A stretch of 64,000 bases of DNA from Dorea phocaeensis (GTDB lineage Bacteria; Bacillota; Clostridia; Lachnospirales; Lachnospiraceae): the NCBI RefSeq assembly GCF_900240315.1, contig NZ_OEPZ01000002.1:310001-374000 (forward strand), written 5' to 3'. Below the pieces are notes generated by a model. It saw only the letters and a program-made list of their open reading frames with translations. It did not search any database and was not told where the DNA came from. Made by a program: the position numbers and the translations under genes. Below, piece by piece: positions 8,904 through 17,749 of the stretch. Position 1 is the first letter of the stretch. The number at the start of each line of letters is the position of its first letter.

Positions 8904-8975
8904 TGACTCCAAGGGGAATCGAACCCCTGATTCCAGCGTGAGAGGCTAGCGTCTTAACCGCTTGACCATGGAGCC
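8904..8975 (-). tRNA. tRNA-Glu (anticodon CTC)
   Basis: Acceptor GGCTCCA/TGGAGTC, anticodon stem CTAGC/GCTGG with loop CTCTCAC (CTC), T-arm AGGGGTTCGATTCCCCT. It stands alone, apart from the seven-tRNA array. No encoded CCA. Confidence 0.95.
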
Positions 8976-8995
8976 TTGTCGTTTCGTACTTGCTC

Positions 8996-9024
8996 AGTAT
9001 AGCAAACCCTTCCGGAAAATGCAA
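8996..9024 (-). promoter_or_regulatory. Promoter of tRNA-Glu
   Basis: Minus strand TTGCAT (9019-9024), 17-bp spacer, TATACT (8996-9001), 20 bp upstream of the tRNA 5' end. Confidence 0.7.
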
Positions 9025-9148
9025 GCACTTTTTTTACTTTTTTTATATTTTCTACTTTTCCAGTCTTTTGAAGGCTTCCGGGAAGAGAGCCTTTTCTCTG
9101 TTTCGACTTCCTTCCCGGGATGATCCTGATTCGATTCTTTTGTTCTTT

Positions 9149-10081
9149 CTACTCTTCTTCGTCCTTCTTCTCCATCAGATCCTTCACATGTTCTTTGGGT
9201 ACCATGATATGGAGCTGCTGCTTTAGATTTTCAATCTCTACCCGATCATGCTCCCCGCCAAATTCTCCATCCAGCGTCCAGGGAATCTCTTCTAGTGACT
9301 CAAACACAATCTTCCCTGTCTTGAACGTGTACATATGCTTCGTATCCACCTGCTCAATCAAAAGCGCTGCAATAATCTCCTGAAGTGCAATCGGATTCTT
9401 CGGTGTACGAATCAGCGTCACCTCAAAGACTCCATCATCGAATACAATCTGTTTTCCGACCATGCTTCGAAATCCTCCTACCGACCGGGAGTTCGTTACC
9501 ATTCCAAAGATAAATTCATCCTCAATCACTTCCCCGTCATGGGTCACCTTAATTCGATAAGACGGTACATTGAACAGCCGCTTTGTTCCTTCCAATACAT
9601 AGGCTAGATGACCTAACACATTCTTCATCCCCTGCTTCGTCTGGTAGGACACGTCCGTAAACAGTCCAAAAGCCGCAATATATACAAAAATATCATCATT
9701 AAATCTTCCCACGTCACAAGGGAATTCCACCCCATTCACAGCATTGTCCGCCGCTCCTAAAAGATTCTTTGGAATATGCAGACTATTTGCGAAGTCATTG
9801 GTTGTTCCGGTAGGAATATAGCCGATAGGATTACGATCTGTACGCTGCATCATCCCGGTCACCACCTCGTCAATGGTTCCGTCTCCGCCGCTGCACACAA
9901 TCAAATCAAATTCCTGTGACTGGTAAGAACAGATCTTCTTATAAGCATCCTTATACGCCTGCGTTGGGTAGGCAACCACTTCATATCCTGCTTTCACAAA
10001 AATGTCGATCACATCCGACAGCTTCGGTTTTAGCAGTTCCTTCCCCGCATGCGGATTATAGATAAATAACAAGCGTTTCAT
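9149..10081 (-). CDS. YegS/DgkB-type diacylglycerol/lipid kinase
   Basis: 310-residue kinase of the DAGK catalytic superfamily, probably phosphorylating diacylglycerol or a related lipid at the membrane face. It has NPHAGKE at residue 8 and the nucleotide-binding SGGDGTIDEV near 64. GYIPTGTTNDFANSL near 89-103 and the C-terminal TLDGEFGGEH complete the family pattern. There is no membrane segment, as usual. It stands after the murB-rapZ-whiA-crh terminator, so it is a separate transcript. Confidence 0.9.
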   Translation of the reverse strand: MKRLLFIYNPHAGKELLKPKLSDVIDIFVKAGYEVVAYPTQAYKDAYKKICSYQSQEFDLIVCSGGDGTIDEVVTGMMQRTDRNPIGYIPTGTTNDFANSLHIPKNLLGAADNAVNGVEFPCDVGRFNDDIFVYIAAFGLFTDVSYQTKQGMKNVLGHLAYVLEGTKRLFNVPSYRIKVTHDGEVIEDEFIFGMVTNSRSVGGFRSMVGKQIVFDDGVFEVTLIRTPKNPIALQEIIAALLIEQVDTKHMYTFKTGKIVFESLEEIPWTLDGEFGGEHDRVEIENLKQQLHIMVPKEHVKDLMEKKDEEE

Positions 10082-10113
10082 TGCCCTTCCTCCTTCATGT
10101 ATCTATTCTATAT

Positions 10114-10152
10114 GAAAAAAGACTGCTGTAAATCACTTTACGGCAATCCTCT
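10114..10152 (-). terminator. Terminator of the murB-rapZ-whiA-crh operon
   Basis: Minus strand stem GATTGCCGTAAA/TTTACAGCAGTC (one mismatch), 4-nt loop GTGA, followed by TTTTTTC. It begins 15 bp after the crh stop. Confidence 0.85.
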
Positions 10153-10166
10153 TACACCTCTATGTA

Positions 10167-10424
10167 TTAGCCACGGGCAGCCAGAAATCTCTCAACGCCG
10201 GCCGCAGCCTCTGTCTCGTCTTTCCCGTCTGTGATCACAACAATATTTTCTCCCTGCTGTAGGCGCAGACTCATCATTCCCATGATACTCTTTGCGTTGA
10301 TCTTCTTACTGCCAACTTCGAAGTACACAGTGCTGGAATACTGGCTTGCTTCCTGAACCAGATGCGCAATCGGCATATCTTCCTTTTCCATATCCTTCTC
10401 AATCGTAACAGGCTTCTTAATCAT
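10167..10424 (-). CDS. crh: HPr-family protein of Crh type (His15 absent, Ser46 present)
   Basis: 85-residue HPr fold. In HPr the active-site motif is GLHARPA; here the aligned residues are KEDMPIA, so His15 is Glu and Arg17 is Met. It therefore should not carry phosphate in the sugar phosphotransferase chain. The regulatory serine context is kept (NAKSIMGMMSL, Ser46). This is the Crh pattern: a target of HPr kinase and a CcpA co-regulator in Bacillus subtilis, where crh also follows yvcL/whiA. Same operon and order here. AAGGAGG lies upstream of the ATG. Confidence 0.85.
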   Translation of the reverse strand: MIKKPVTIEKDMEKEDMPIAHLVQEASQYSSTVYFEVGSKKINAKSIMGMMSLRLQQGENIVVITDGKDETEAAAGVERFLAARG

Positions 10425-10440
10425 AATCTATTGCTCCTCC

Positions 10441-11322
10441 TTACTGATCCCTTAACTTTTCTGCTAACTCACTTAACTTCCTAAGACGATGATTCACTCC
10501 CGACTTTCCAACGGGATTCTCCATCAACCGTCCCAGTTCTTTCAATGTTGCTTCCGGATATGTCAGACGTGTAAGGGCAACGTCTTTCAGTCCTTCCGGC
10601 AACTTATCAAACCCAAGGGTATCTCTGATATATGCAATATCCTCCAGCTGTCTTACCGCAGCCGATACGGTTTTGTTGATATTGGCTGTCTCACAGTTTA
10701 CCTTTCGGTTCACACTGTTGCGCATCTCCTTCATAATCCTGACATTCTCAAGCTCCATCAGAGAAACGTGCGCCTCCATAACGTTTAGAATATCTACAAT
10801 CTGGGAACCTTCCTTCAAGTAGACAACATACATCTTCTTGCGCTTTACAATCTTTGCATCCATACCAAAGCTGTTGATCATATCTTTTAAGTGCTCCGCC
10901 TGTTCTTCTTTATCACAGACAATCTCAAAATGATAGGATTTGCTCGGATCACTTACCGACCCTGCCGCAAGGAACGCACCTCGTATATAGGCTCTCTTAC
11001 AGCATACAGACTGCGTCATTGCATTACGCACCGCTAAAAGTTCTTCCCCTTTTGCATAGAGGAAATAACTGCAATTTCCGGTTGCCATATTTCGGCGAAC
11101 CACAATATCATTTCCTATATTAAAGGTTTTTCTCAATAATGTAAAGCATTTTCTTGCCACCCCAAAATTTTCCATATGCACGCGAAGAGCGCATCCACCG
11201 TTTTTTTTGTCCGCAAAGATTCCCGACAGCCGCACAATCGCGGACAATTCTGCCAGATTACAGTGCCTTGCCGTTGCAAAATGCTCCGCCAACTCTTCTT
11301 TTATTTTACTCGAAAACGACAT
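10441..11322 (-). CDS. whiA: WhiA DNA-binding regulator
   Basis: 293 residues. The N-terminal LAGLIDADG-like homing-endonuclease fold begins MSFSSKIKEELAEHF, with YIRGAFLAAGSVSDP near 111-125 as its signature. The C-terminal helix-turn-helix holds LTYPEATLKELGRLM and the conserved GKSGVNHRLRKL. In Firmicutes it influences cell division and chromosome segregation. Its start is 9 bp after the rapZ stop. Confidence 0.97.
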   Translation of the reverse strand: MSFSSKIKEELAEHFATARHCNLAELSAIVRLSGIFADKKNGGCALRVHMENFGVARKCFTLLRKTFNIGNDIVVRRNMATGNCSYFLYAKGEELLAVRNAMTQSVCCKRAYIRGAFLAAGSVSDPSKSYHFEIVCDKEEQAEHLKDMINSFGMDAKIVKRKKMYVVYLKEGSQIVDILNVMEAHVSLMELENVRIMKEMRNSVNRKVNCETANINKTVSAAVRQLEDIAYIRDTLGFDKLPEGLKDVALTRLTYPEATLKELGRLMENPVGKSGVNHRLRKLSELAEKLRDQ

Positions 11323-11331
11323 GTTACACCT

Positions 11332-12213
11332 CTATTTTTCCTTCGTAATCGCGTCTTTCCCAATGTCCCGGTGCTCCACGCGGATTCCGTAATCTTCATT
11401 TCCTTTGATCGCATCGTAAAGCTCATTGGCTAGTGTTACCGAACGGTGCTTGCCGCCCGTGCACCCAATTCCGATTACCAGCTGCGTTTTCCCTTCCTGC
11501 ACATAATTAGGAATCAGGAACTCCACCATATCCACCAATTTCTCCAAAAAGCAAACCGCCTTTTCATTGTCCATCACATAGCGTCTGACCGGTTCATCAT
11601 TGCCGCTCATCGGGCGTAGCTCGTCAATATAATACGGATTCGGAAGAAAACGCACGTCAAATACCAGATCTGCATCTGCCGGAATTCCATACTTAAACCC
11701 AAAAGACAACACAGAGATATATAAATTCTTGTACTCCTTATTCTGAACGAAAATTTTAGTCAACTCTGCCTTCAATTCCCGCGTCAGCATATGGCTGGTA
11801 TCAATTAAGTAATCCGCCCGTTCCTTTAGAAAGGCAACTTTGCTTCGTTCTCTTTGAATCCCTTCATCTACCCGGCCGCCGTTTCCTGACAGCGGATGAA
11901 AACGCCTGGTCTCTTTATAACGTTTAACCAGCACATTGTCACTGGATTCCAAATAGAGGATCTCATACTTCATCCCCATATCATCCAGCTCTTCCAATAC
12001 ATGTTTCAGTTCTTTAAAAGTCTCTCCGCTTCGAATATCCACACCCAAAGCCGCCTTATTAATCTCCGTTCCTGATACCCTCCACAGATCCGCCATTTTG
12101 GGAATCAACGGCACCGGAAGATTATCCACACAGAAATACCCCATATCTTCCAGCATTTTAAGGGCTGTACTTTTTCCTGCTCCCGACATTCCTGTCACGA
12201 TTACAAATCTCAT
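11332..12213 (-). CDS. rapZ: RapZ/YvcJ nucleotide-binding protein
   Basis: 293 residues. Walker A GMSGAGKST at 8-16, FCVDNLPVPLI near 28-38 (Walker B region), LDGMK-like LEELDDMGMKYEILYLE, and the C-terminal GIGCTGGKHRSVTLA. P-loop ATP/GTP-binding adapter; in enteric bacteria it guides RNase E to GlmZ, and in Firmicutes its partner is less clear. Only one base separates it from murB. The yvcK gene usually found between rapZ and whiA is missing. Confidence 0.97.
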   Translation of the reverse strand: MRFVIVTGMSGAGKSTALKMLEDMGYFCVDNLPVPLIPKMADLWRVSGTEINKAALGVDIRSGETFKELKHVLEELDDMGMKYEILYLESSDNVLVKRYKETRRFHPLSGNGGRVDEGIQRERSKVAFLKERADYLIDTSHMLTRELKAELTKIFVQNKEYKNLYISVLSFGFKYGIPADADLVFDVRFLPNPYYIDELRPMSGNDEPVRRYVMDNEKAVCFLEKLVDMVEFLIPNYVQEGKTQLVIGIGCTGGKHRSVTLANELYDAIKGNEDYGIRVEHRDIGKDAITKEK

Positions 12214-12214
12214 C

Positions 12215-13138
12215 TTAGAATTCTCCTAATCTCTTTACTTCCGGTTCCAGCTTCACGCCAAACTGCGCTTCCACCTTCTCTGATACCTGGCGTATCAGTT
12301 CTGCAATCTCTGCTGCCGTTGCATGATCCTTATTGATTACAAATCCGCAATGCTTTTCAGAGACTTGAGCGCCGCCCACCTGAAAGCCGCGAAGCCCTGC
12401 ATCCTGAATCAATTTCCCTGCAAAATATCCTTCCGGACGTTTAAAGGTACTTCCAGCGCTTGGATATTCCAATGGCTGTTTTGTAATCCGACGTTCCTTA
12501 AGATCGTCCATCACTGCCTGGATTTCTTCTTTCTTCCCTTCGGAAAGGGCAATCTCTGCCTCCAGCACAATATAATGCTTTCTTGCAATCACACTTGTCC
12601 GATAACCAAGCTCCAACTCCTCATTTGAAAGCGTCAGTACCTCTCCTTCCTGTGTCAGCACCGTCACTGCCTTCAGCACATCTTTCATCTCTCCGCCATA
12701 CGCTCCTGCGTTCATCACGCAAGCGCCTCCAAGCGTTCCCGGAATGCCCGCTGCAAATTCAAATCCGGTAAGTGATTCCGAAAGCGCCCGATTAGCAACC
12801 GCTGATAAAAGTGCACCTGCCTGTGCACGAAGCAGTGTTCCCTCCACAGAGATATCATTCATTTCCTTATAAAATTGGATGATCACTCCGCGGTACCCCT
12901 GATCGGACACCAAGAGATTACTGCCATTTCCCATGATATAATATGGGACACCTTCCTCACGGCAAAGCGCTGTCACCTTGCACACTTCTTCCACGGAATT
13001 CGGGCTAACGAATAAATCTGCCGGTCCGCCCACACGGAACGTCGTATGCAGCCGCATCGGCTCCTCCTTTTTCACACGTTCTTCCGGCATCCATTCTGTT
13101 AATTTCTGATACAAATTTTTATATACATACTCACTCAT
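12215..13138 (-). CDS. murB: UDP-N-acetylenolpyruvoylglucosamine reductase
   Basis: FAD-dependent second step of UDP-MurNAc synthesis. 307 residues. FAD-binding blocks: TTFRVGGPADLF, GNGSNLLVSD, AAGIPGTLGGACVMNAGAYGGEM. Catalytic PSAGSTFKRPEGYFAGKLI (Ser) and C-terminal LEPEVKRLG (Glu). First gene of the operon with rapZ, whiA and crh; this grouping is common in Clostridia. Confidence 0.97.
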   Translation of the reverse strand: MSEYVYKNLYQKLTEWMPEERVKKEEPMRLHTTFRVGGPADLFVSPNSVEEVCKVTALCREEGVPYYIMGNGSNLLVSDQGYRGVIIQFYKEMNDISVEGTLLRAQAGALLSAVANRALSESLTGFEFAAGIPGTLGGACVMNAGAYGGEMKDVLKAVTVLTQEGEVLTLSNEELELGYRTSVIARKHYIVLEAEIALSEGKKEEIQAVMDDLKERRITKQPLEYPSAGSTFKRPEGYFAGKLIQDAGLRGFQVGGAQVSEKHCGFVINKDHATAAEIAELIRQVSEKVEAQFGVKLEPEVKRLGEF

Positions 13139-13237
13139 AGATCCTTACTCCATCATTCTAATTCTATCTTATTTTCTACTAATCCTTTTGATTCACCGTT
13201 CATCATACACTATCTACCAGGTAAATTCAACGTGCAC

Positions 13238-13266
13238 TTGCAAATTCACTCCAAATGCGGTATATT
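13238..13266 (+). promoter_or_regulatory. Promoter of the CNNM/CorC gene
   Basis: TTGCAA (13238-13243), 17-bp spacer, TATATT (13261-13266). It would start transcripts near 13273, upstream of both possible start codons. Confidence 0.6.
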
Positions 13267-13325
13267 AAATCCGTATAACATTTTCAAATGATAAGATTAT
13301 TATGAAAAAAGGAGTGGATTATTCA

Positions 13326-14615
13326 TTGGACTCGAGTGACGTCACGCAACTAATTATACTGATTCTTTTATTGGGGCTGTCTGCATTCTTTTCATCTGCA
13401 GAAACAGCGCTTACAACTGCAAACCGGATTCGGATGCGCAGCATGGCAGAAGAGGGCAATAAACGTGCCCAGGCCGCAATGCAGGTAACCGACAATTCCG
13501 GGAAAATGTTAAGTGCGATATTAATCGGGAACAACATTGTTAACCTGTCAGCCGCATCATTGACCACAAGCTTAGCTTATAGCTTCGGTGGCTCCATGGT
13601 CGCGATTGCCAGTGGTATTCTGACAGTATTAATTCTTTTATTTGGTGAGATTACACCAAAAACCATGGCTACCATTCACGCTGAAAAGATGGCGCTTATC
13701 TATGCTCCTATCATACGCGTGTTTATGAAAATTATGACTCCGCTTATTTTTGTAATCAACGGATTATCCATGGGCATCTTATTCCTTCTTAGGGTCGACC
13801 CTTCTGCAAAGAATAAGGCCATGACCGAGACAGAGCTTCGTACTATCGTGGATGTCAGCCACGAAGACGGTGTCATTGAATCCGACGAGCGGGAAATGAT
13901 ATATAACGTGTTCGATCTGGGTGATGCCAAGGCAAAAGATGTTATGGTTCCCCGGGTTCACGTAACCTTCGCCGATGTTAACAGCAGCTACGATGAGCTG
14001 ATCGACATCTTCCGCGAAGACAAATTCACAAGACTTCCGATTTTTGAAGATACCACGGACAATGTAATCGGAACCATTAACATGAAAGATCTTCTGTTGT
14101 ACGATAGTTCCAAAGAATTTCATATCCGTGACATTTTAAGGGAAGCTTATTTCACTTACGAATATAAAAGCATTTCTGAACTTTTGGTTGAAATGCGTCA
14201 GGCCTCTCTTAATATCGCCATCGTTTTAGACGAATACGGCGAGACAGCCGGTCTTATTACACTGGAAGATATTCTGGAGGAGATCGTCGGAGAGATTCAC
14301 GACGAATATGATGAAAACGAGGAAGAATATGTCAAAGAAGTAGGGGAGCGTGAATATCTGGTTGAAGGCTCTCTGAATCTGGATGACTTAAATGACCGTC
14401 TGGATCTTGACCTTTCTTCTGAAGAATATGATTCTCTGGGCGGATTCATTATCGAACGATTGGATCGTCTGCCAGAAGCCGGAGATGAAATCACAACTGA
14501 CGAGGGCATCCGTATGGTGGTCGAGAAGTTAGATAAAAACCGAATCGAACGCGTTCATCTTTATCTACCGGAAAAAGAAGAGACCGAAGAGGAAGAAAGC
14601 GAAAAAGATTCCTAA
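13326..14615 (+). CDS. CNNM/CorC (HlyC-type) membrane protein with CBS pair
   Basis: About 429 residues. An N-terminal CNNM (DUF21) domain has three to four membrane segments including LSAFFSSAETALTTANRIRMR. Two CBS domains follow (VPRVHVTFAD and LLVEMRQASLNIAIVLDEYG), then a CorC_HlyC domain (EYLVEGSLNLDDL). The family is linked to Mg2+/Co2+ efflux. Start: an ATG at 13302 has no Shine-Dalgarno, while TTG at 13326 follows AAAGGAG at 11 bases; I prefer the TTG with modest certainty. The C-terminus is very acidic. Confidence 0.9.
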   Translation: MDSSDVTQLIILILLLGLSAFFSSAETALTTANRIRMRSMAEEGNKRAQAAMQVTDNSGKMLSAILIGNNIVNLSAASLTTSLAYSFGGSMVAIASGILTVLILLFGEITPKTMATIHAEKMALIYAPIIRVFMKIMTPLIFVINGLSMGILFLLRVDPSAKNKAMTETELRTIVDVSHEDGVIESDEREMIYNVFDLGDAKAKDVMVPRVHVTFADVNSSYDELIDIFREDKFTRLPIFEDTTDNVIGTINMKDLLLYDSSKEFHIRDILREAYFTYEYKSISELLVEMRQASLNIAIVLDEYGETAGLITLEDILEEIVGEIHDEYDENEEEYVKEVGEREYLVEGSLNLDDLNDRLDLDLSSEEYDSLGGFIIERLDRLPEAGDEITTDEGIRMVVEKLDKNRIERVHLYLPEKEETEEEESEKDS

Positions 14616-14630
14616 ATCATCGATTGCAAT

Positions 14631-14670
14631 AAAAAAGCTGGAACAGATTTTTACTGCTCCAGCTTTTCTT
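14631..14670. terminator. Shared bidirectional terminator
   Basis: AAAAAAGCTGGAACAG, loop, CTGCTCCAGCTTTTCTTTT. The stem has one mismatch. It serves the CNNM gene on the plus strand and the sigma-like gene on the minus strand. Confidence 0.85.
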
Positions 14671-14675
14671 TTGCC

Positions 14676-15425
14676 TTATTCATCTTCTGCGCTATCAATC
14701 TCTTCTCCCGCAAGCTTCAGGATATCTGCAATCTGAGCCTCTGAAATTCCAAGCTTTTCTGCCACCTCATCTACTGCTACTTTTCTTCCCATTTCTTCAC
14801 TCATAGACTGAATGGTCTCATCCAGCTCCGATACCTGTTCCACCATCTTCTTATCCTGGCGTTTCACTTCTGTCTGTTCTTCCACCAGCGCAAGCATTCC
14901 GGCGCGAACCTGATCCATAATCTCTTGCTCCTCCAGCTCCCGGTCATTTCGGCTGTCATATTCCTTCAATGCAAGCATCAAGCTGACATTTCCTTCCTGA
15001 ATTACATCTCCGATAAATACCTGTGATCTGTTAATCTTCACCGCCAGCTCTACTACCTTCGGAAAATAATAAAGCAGCCTTGCTTCCTCTTCGCTTCCCG
15101 CCTTCATTTCTCCTAGCTCTTCAAGATAACTCTCTACATATCTCTGCTCTTCTTCCGTAAGAATCGGACATGGTTCTTCCTGCGCCTCCACCTGCTTAGG
15201 TCCGCTAAGAATGCCGCCCATCTTCTCATAGCCACTCACAGCAACCTTTTGAGACAATAGATAATCGCAAACCAAATCTATCTGCTCTCGGCTTAACTGC
15301 TCATCTTCAAAGTAAGTTTCAACCTCTTCTAAGGTTATCTTCTTCTCCTGAGACTCTGCCAATTCCAGAATCCTCTGCAGCTTTCCTCTAAACTCTAATC
15401 TATCTGACACACTTTGTTCCTCCAA
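14676..15425 (-). CDS. Sigma-70-like protein lacking promoter-recognition regions
   Basis: 249 residues, very acidic. Residues 14-66 resemble sigma region 1.1 (LQRILELAESQEKKITLEEVE... LVCDYLLSQKV). Residues about 113-155 resemble regions 2.1-2.2 (EEARLLYYFPKVVELAVKI, then FIGDVIQEGNVSLMLAL). Residues 200-242 resemble region 3 (ETIQSMSEEMGRKVAVDEVAEKLGISEAQI). The DNA-contacting regions 2.3-2.4 and all of region 4 are absent. It could bind core polymerase without reading a promoter; that is inference. It lies downstream of the amidase gene and converges with the CNNM gene. Confidence 0.7.
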   Translation of the reverse strand: MEEQSVSDRLEFRGKLQRILELAESQEKKITLEEVETYFEDEQLSREQIDLVCDYLLSQKVAVSGYEKMGGILSGPKQVEAQEEPCPILTEEEQRYVESYLEELGEMKAGSEEEARLLYYFPKVVELAVKINRSQVFIGDVIQEGNVSLMLALKEYDSRNDRELEEQEIMDQVRAGMLALVEEQTEVKRQDKKMVEQVSELDETIQSMSEEMGRKVAVDEVAEKLGISEAQIADILKLAGEEIDSAEDE

Positions 15426-15453
15426 TTTCTTTCGTGTGATTCCTTATCTTCCT

Positions 15454-16215
15454 CTACTTTACAATAACCGCCGGATAACCTGCACGCTTTATCTTACGCT
15501 CCATCTCTGCCGCTTCATTCAGATCCTGATACGAGCCTATCTGCACACGATAGTACGGCCCGTCATCATTGATATAAGCCGGATAATCCAACTCCATTAG
15601 TTCAGCAAGCAGACGTTCCGCATACACCCGGTTCCGGAATGCTCCCACCTGCACACGATAATCAGAATCTCTAATAACGCCTGCATTATCTAGAGAATCT
15701 AAGACTCCTTCCGCAATCGCCTGTGCAATCGAGTCCAAATTCTTATCAAACAGATTATTATCCACATCCGAATTGATAAACCCGGCTTCCACCAGTACCG
15801 CCGGCATCTTCGTCCTCTTCAGAACCACAAGATTCGGCCTTTCCTTCACGCCCAGATTCACAAATCCAATGGACTCTAGCTGTTCATTAATATCCTGCGC
15901 CATCTGATACTTCAAACCCGACAAATTGTAAACCAAAGATTCCACTCCCGACACCTGATTATCCGTCGGGAAAGAATTACGGTGAATAGACAAAAAGAAG
16001 TCCACTCCCGCATTGTTCGCTTCCATCGCCTTCTGAAAAGGTGTTTCATAGACATCTTCTGTACGGGTATACAACACATCAATTCCATGGTTCTGAAGGA
16101 TCTCTCCAACCGCAAGTGTCAGACGCAGCGTATCTTCTGCTTCCTTTCGTCCTTCGTACACTGCTCCCGGATCACGCCCTCCGTGTCCGGCATCCAGCAT
16201 CATTGAATATGGCAT
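15454..16215 (-). CDS. N-acetylmuramoyl-L-alanine amidase (Amidase_3) with SPOR domain
   Basis: 253 residues. The Amidase_3 zinc site is visible as MLDAGHGGRDPGA, GRKEAE, SIHRNSF and LVEAGFINSDVDN. The C-terminal SPOR region (about 183-253) holds two repeats starting DYRVQVGAF and YYRVQIGSY, which bind denuded peptidoglycan. There is no signal peptide, as in the mother-cell lysis amidase CwlC of Bacillus, so release during sporulation or by lysis is a fair guess. AGGAGG precedes the ATG. Confidence 0.92.
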   Translation of the reverse strand: MPYSMMLDAGHGGRDPGAVYEGRKEAEDTLRLTLAVGEILQNHGIDVLYTRTEDVYETPFQKAMEANNAGVDFFLSIHRNSFPTDNQVSGVESLVYNLSGLKYQMAQDINEQLESIGFVNLGVKERPNLVVLKRTKMPAVLVEAGFINSDVDNNLFDKNLDSIAQAIAEGVLDSLDNAGVIRDSDYRVQVGAFRNRVYAERLLAELMELDYPAYINDDGPYYRVQIGSYQDLNEAAEMERKIKRAGYPAVIVK

Positions 16216-16337
16216 ATTTTGACACCTCCTGTGTAATCAGCCTGATAGACCTTATCTGATATCAGCTTATGCCTTCTTCGCAAAATATGCCACACACAAT
16301 CGGTAATCCTTTCAAGCAATCTCTTTTTCAGCTGTAT

Positions 16338-16778
16338 CTATGCATTCTCAATCTCAGAGATCATATCCACGCGCGTCTGATGGCGTCCGCCAAGGAAACT
16401 TGCATCCAAATACTCTTTTACAATCGTTTTCGCCAGTTCCTCTCCAACAATTCTTGCGCCAAAAGCAAGAATATTTGCATTGTTATGTTCTCTTGCCAGC
16501 CTTGCAGAACATGGCTCCGAGCAAACAACCGCACGGATTCCTTTAACCTTATTCGCTGCAATAGAAATTCCCACGCCAGTTCCACAGATCAGAATTCCCA
16601 GATCCACTTCTTTTGCCACAACGGCACGCGCAACCTTCTCGCCATATTCCGGATAATTACAGCTGTCATTGGTATCCGTTCCAAAGTTTACTACTTCATG
16701 TCCCAATTCTTTTAAATAATCCCCAATCGCAAATTTCAGTTCTGTTGCTGCATGGTCATTTCCAATTCCAATTTTCAT
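16338..16778 (-). CDS. rpiB: Ribose 5-phosphate isomerase B
   Basis: 146 residues. IGNDHAATELK at 4-14, NFGTDTNDSCNYPEYG, GILICGTGVGISIAANKVKGIRAV with the catalytic Cys, and REHNNANILAFGARI are all RpiB signatures. Interconverts ribulose 5-phosphate and ribose 5-phosphate. Single gene with its own promoter. Confidence 0.96.
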   Translation of the reverse strand: MKIGIGNDHAATELKFAIGDYLKELGHEVVNFGTDTNDSCNYPEYGEKVARAVVAKEVDLGILICGTGVGISIAANKVKGIRAVVCSEPCSARLAREHNNANILAFGARIVGEELAKTIVKEYLDASFLGGRHQTRVDMISEIENA

Positions 16779-16815
16779 TCCTAAGATTCCTCTCTTCCAT
16801 TCATTTTCTTTTTAT

Positions 16816-16844
16816 ATTATAATAGCTACAGATTGAATACGCAA
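16816..16844 (-). promoter_or_regulatory. Promoter of rpiB
   Basis: Minus strand TTGCGT (16839-16844), 17-bp spacer, perfect TATAAT (16816-16821), 38 bp before the ATG. Confidence 0.7.
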
Positions 16845-16875
16845 CCGTACAATCTTGAAACAAAGGAGAATTGCT

Positions 16876-17655
16876 ATGATAAAACTAATTGCCAGCGATC
16901 TGGACGGTACACTTCTTAGAAACGGCGCTCAGGAAGTGGACCCGAAAGTCTATGATCTTATAAGAACTCTAAAGGAGAAAGGAGTTCATTTTGCCGCCGC
17001 AAGCGGACGCCAGCTCTACAGCCTGAGACATCTGTTTGAACCAGTCAAGGATGAGATTTCTTACATTGCCGAAAATGGTTCCCTTTGTATCTCAGGGAAT
17101 CAGGTAATCTCTAAAGGCCTGATTTCGCGCGAGTTAAGCTTACGCATTTTTGAAGCCGCAAGGGAATATGGCTCCTGCCACATTCTTCTTTCCTGCGAAT
17201 CGGCCTGTTATACAGACTCTCAAGACCCTGTTTTCAACCATCACATGCGTGACGTGGTGCATTACGATATCAAAACAGTAAATCGCCTGGAAGAAGTCAA
17301 CGAACCGTTCTTAAAAATTGCACTGTGCGACTTTGACGGTACCAAAAAGCTGCTCCCTTATTTTCAGGAGCGTTTTGGCGATGAAATCAAAGTCGTTACT
17401 TCCGGTAATTTATGGGTAGACTTTATCGCTCCCGGTGCCAACAAAGGAACGGCGCTTCAGGCTCTTGCCAGCCATCTTGGCATCACGCCGGAAGAATGCG
17501 TTGCCTTTGGCGATCAGTATAACGATACGGAAATGCTTCAGTTTGCAGGCACCAGCTACGCCATGTCTACTGCAGCGCCAGGCATTGCCTATTATGCCAC
17601 ATATGTAACCAACTCTGTGGAAGAAGTCCTGGAGGATATTGTAGATACTTTATAA
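16876..17655 (+). CDS. Cof-type HAD-IIB hydrolase
   Basis: 259 residues from the ATG that has AAAGGAG eight bases upstream (an in-frame ATG seven codons earlier lacks a site). HAD motif I ASDLDGTLL, motif II AASGRQ, Lys/motif III near NKGTALQALA, motif IV FGDQYNDTEML. Cytoplasmic sugar phosphate or FMN-type phosphatase; substrate not predictable. Confidence 0.93.
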   Translation: MIKLIASDLDGTLLRNGAQEVDPKVYDLIRTLKEKGVHFAAASGRQLYSLRHLFEPVKDEISYIAENGSLCISGNQVISKGLISRELSLRIFEAAREYGSCHILLSCESACYTDSQDPVFNHHMRDVVHYDIKTVNRLEEVNEPFLKIALCDFDGTKKLLPYFQERFGDEIKVVTSGNLWVDFIAPGANKGTALQALASHLGITPEECVAFGDQYNDTEMLQFAGTSYAMSTAAPGIAYYATYVTNSVEEVLEDIVDTL

Positions 17656-17694
17656 TCCTGCCGGAACCCTCAAAATCAATCTATATGTTACCAC

Positions 17695-17728
17695 AAAAAT
17701 GCTCAGATCTTACGATCTGAGCATTTTT
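17695..17728. terminator. Bidirectional terminator between convergent HAD genes
   Basis: AAAAATGCTCAGATC, loop TTAC, GATCTGAGCATTTTT: a perfect stem flanked by A- and T-tracts, placed between the stops of the two convergent genes. Confidence 0.9.
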
Positions 17729-17749
17729 ATAAACCTTGTACAGCCTTAT

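Noticed and set aside
9079-9120. Inverted repeat TTCCGGGAAG/CTTCCCGGGA after the lipid kinase
   Set aside because: Loop is about 22-28 nt with no T-tract on either strand; kept out as a terminator.
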